Positions 62,534 to 64,000 of a stretch of DNA of 64,000 nucleotides are shown piece by piece; the first letter of the stretch is position 1, and each line of letters starts with the position of its first letter. Below the pieces are notes generated by a model. The model was given only the letters and a program-made list of their open reading frames with translations. It made no database searches and had not been told where the DNA came from. A program made the translations under genes and the position numbers. The DNA is from Bacillus sp. EB106-08-02-XG196 (lineage in GTDB: Bacteria; Bacillota; Bacilli; Bacillales; Cytobacillaceae). The DNA is taken from positions 186,001 through 250,000 of the forward strand of contig NZ_JABWSY010000007.1 in assembly GCF_013396335.1 (NCBI RefSeq), given 5' to 3'.

Positions 62534-62586
62534 ATACATCCTCCTCATCTTTCATATTGTCATTATAAAACTGAATTTTCTGAGTC

Positions 62587-62614
62587 ATTGTAGTCTGGTT
62601 AACACTTTTTTCAA
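62587..62614 (-). promoter_or_regulatory. Likely promoter of the monooxygenase-kyn operon
   Basis: TTGAAA (62609-62614), 16 bases and TACAAT (62587-62592) on the minus strand, between the MFS terminator and the monooxygenase start. It could drive the whole run of genes to kynA. No regulator gene lies within the window. Confidence 0.5.
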
Positions 62615-62640
62615 AAAAGGTAAATTACTTTTTTTCAGAA

Positions 62641-62684
62641 ATAAAAGCCGCACTCTTCTTTTGATTAGAAGAGTGCGGTTTTTA
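62641..62684 (-). terminator. Terminator after MFS gene
   Basis: CCGCACTCTTCT and AGAAGAGTGCGG pair over seven bases, flanked by A and T runs. It separates the MFS transcript from the monooxygenase operon. Confidence 0.88.
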
Positions 62685-62694
62685 ACTTTACAAA

Positions 62695-63999
62695 TTAAAT
62701 ATTTCCTTTTTTAGGAATAAACAAGATTGTTATGGAAGCCAAGACTCCTGCAACGGCAAAGAGATAAAAGTTAAGGGAGAAGTCAAAATTTGAGCTCATA
62801 AAGAAACCAATTAGAATAGGGCCTGAAATGGCACCAATTCGCCCAAAACCAAGGGCCCAACCCAAGGCAGTCGCTCGATTGTCTGCTTCAAAATATTTGG
62901 AAATGTAGGCATTTAGAATAAGTGTAGTTCCAATTGTTCCAAAGCCTGCCATCCCTACTAAACCATACACAACAAACATCGATGATTTTATACTTAAAAG
63001 TGCGATTGATATTCCTGCTAAGAAATAAGAAAGGCTAATAATTTTTCTTGAGCCCCAACGGTCTGCCGCCGTACCAGCTACTAAAGCACCAATCGCCGCG
63101 GATAAGTTTAACATCAGTAAAAATCCTAAACTAGGTCCGAGCGGATATCCTGCCTCACGCATCATTTTTGGCAGCCATGTACTTAACCCATAAATCATTA
63201 ACAGCCCTAGAAAGAAAGTAACCCAAAAAAACATGGTTGCCCTAATATTTGTCCGTGAGAATAGACTCGCGATAGCGGCAAATTTATTCATATTTCCTTT
63301 GGTCTCATCCTTCATAGTGCTTTGGATAAGATCATTAGGAAGTTGATATTTTTTTGCCAAATTTTCAGCCTTATCAAACTTTTTCTTTGCAAGAAGAAAG
63401 CTGATCGACTCGGGAAGAAATTTAATTATAAAAGGAATAACTAAAAGTGGAATGACACCAATCCAAAACATTAATCTCCATCCATAATCCTCTAAAAGAA
63501 ACATGGAAAATAAAGCGCCAAGGACTCCTCCAATTGGATAACCAGTATACATAATAGCGTACATTTTTGAACGATGCTGGACAGGAGAATACTCGATTGT
63601 TAAAGCGGATGCTGTAGGAATAACTCCACCAAGTCCAAGACCGCCAATAAAGCGAAAGATCCCAAACATTTCAGGAGACGTAGAAAGTGCGACAAGACAC
63701 ATTGAAATCGAAAATACGCTAACGCAAAAAATTAAAGTCATTTTACGGCCAATCATATCCGTAACCGTTCCAACACAGACCGCACCGATAAGCATACCCA
63801 TTAGTGCATAACTACCGATTGCTCCAGCCTGTGCTGGTGTCATACTCCAATCTTTATACTCCATTAAAGACGGTAATACTGCACCATAGATTCCTAAATC
63901 ATATCCATCAGCTAACATCGCAAACCAGCACAAGAGAACAACAATAAACGTTGCTTTAGGCATCTTCTTAATTGACAGATTAGTAGTATTTAGAGCCAA
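62695..63999 (-). CDS. MFS transporter, aromatic acid:H+ symporter type (5' end uncertain)
   Basis: A 434-residue transporter with twelve helices and AAHS-family motifs: WFAMLADGYDLGIYGAVLPSL in helix 1, GTVTDMIGRKMTL between helices 2 and 3, GLGLGGVIPTASALTIEYSP in helix 4. These transporters import benzoates and related aromatic acids with protons, so anthranilate or a hydroxyanthranilate is likely. The possible TTG start is at the very edge of the window; the true start may lie beyond 64000. It is transcribed ahead of the monooxygenase operon but separated by a terminator. Confidence 0.82.
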   Translation of the reverse strand: MALNTTNLSIKKMPKATFIVVLLCWFAMLADGYDLGIYGAVLPSLMEYKDWSMTPAQAGAIGSYALMGMLIGAVCVGTVTDMIGRKMTLIFCVSVFSISMCLVALSTSPEMFGIFRFIGGLGLGGVIPTASALTIEYSPVQHRSKMYAIMYTGYPIGGVLGALFSMFLLEDYGWRLMFWIGVIPLLVIPFIIKFLPESISFLLAKKKFDKAENLAKKYQLPNDLIQSTMKDETKGNMNKFAAIASLFSRTNIRATMFFWVTFFLGLLMIYGLSTWLPKMMREAGYPLGPSLGFLLMLNLSAAIGALVAGTAADRWGSRKIISLSYFLAGISIALLSIKSSMFVVYGLVGMAGFGTIGTTLILNAYISKYFEADNRATALGWALGFGRIGAISGPILIGFFMSSNFDFSLNFYLFAVAGVLASITILFIPKKGNI

Positions 64000-64000
64000 T

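Overview
The window looks like a low-GC Gram-positive chromosome from the Bacillaceae. Support comes from strong AGGAGG ribosome sites, many intrinsic terminators, and Bacillus-type genes (khtTU, ywaF-like, DUF3231, coaW, cspD-like, sbcDC). A SelB gene is present, which only some Bacillaceae carry; a Neobacillus-like genome would fit, but this is a guess. I see no rRNA, tRNA, CRISPR array, insertion sequence or prophage.

Layout. 1-4 kb: the start of an MMPL exporter with its MarR regulator, an ECF-like sigma factor coupled to a second-type clpP, and a TerD-zinc ribbon-TerB fusion. 4-7.4 kb: selB, coaW and a small lipoprotein. 7.4-14.3 kb: an unusual five-gene operon (degenerate kinase, GT4 glycosyltransferase, APH-fold kinase, GH57 glucan enzyme, HipA-like kinase) facing an intact paralogue of its first gene. 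It resembles the CotS/CotSA arrangement, but I cannot name the pathway. 14.6-29 kb: housekeeping and small regulatory units (YwaF-like protein, sbcDC, cold-shock gene, B12 radical SAM enzyme, SulP transporter with ArsR, AIM24, PadR-HAAS-DUF4173). 29-47.7 kb: asnA, a LysM deacetylase, aspA, YitT, the 5-oxoprolinase genes pxpBAC behind an NhaC-like antiporter, pepF, an LTA synthase, a LysE exporter and a GNAT protein. 47.8-50.5 kb: a recombinase-like protein and the khtTU potassium antiporter. 51-64 kb: a tryptophan catabolic cluster on the minus strand.

The last cluster encodes tryptophan dioxygenase, an amino acid permease, kynureninase, 4-oxalocrotonate decarboxylase, oxopentenoate hydratase, aminomuconic semialdehyde dehydrogenase, an aminomuconate deaminase-like RidA protein, ACMS decarboxylase, 3-hydroxyanthranilate dioxygenase, a flavin reductase, a one-domain FAD synthetase, an HpaB-type monooxygenase and an aromatic-acid MFS transporter. 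Read together they describe tryptophan to kynurenine to anthranilate, FAD-dependent 3-hydroxylation of anthranilate, then meta cleavage to central metabolites. Kynurenine formamidase and the final aldolase and acetaldehyde dehydrogenase are not in the window.

Two non-coding repeat arrays stand out: six copies of a 21-nt AATAGTCC unit near 46.3 kb, and four copies of a 50-52-nt hairpin unit near 50.7 kb that ends at a strong terminator.
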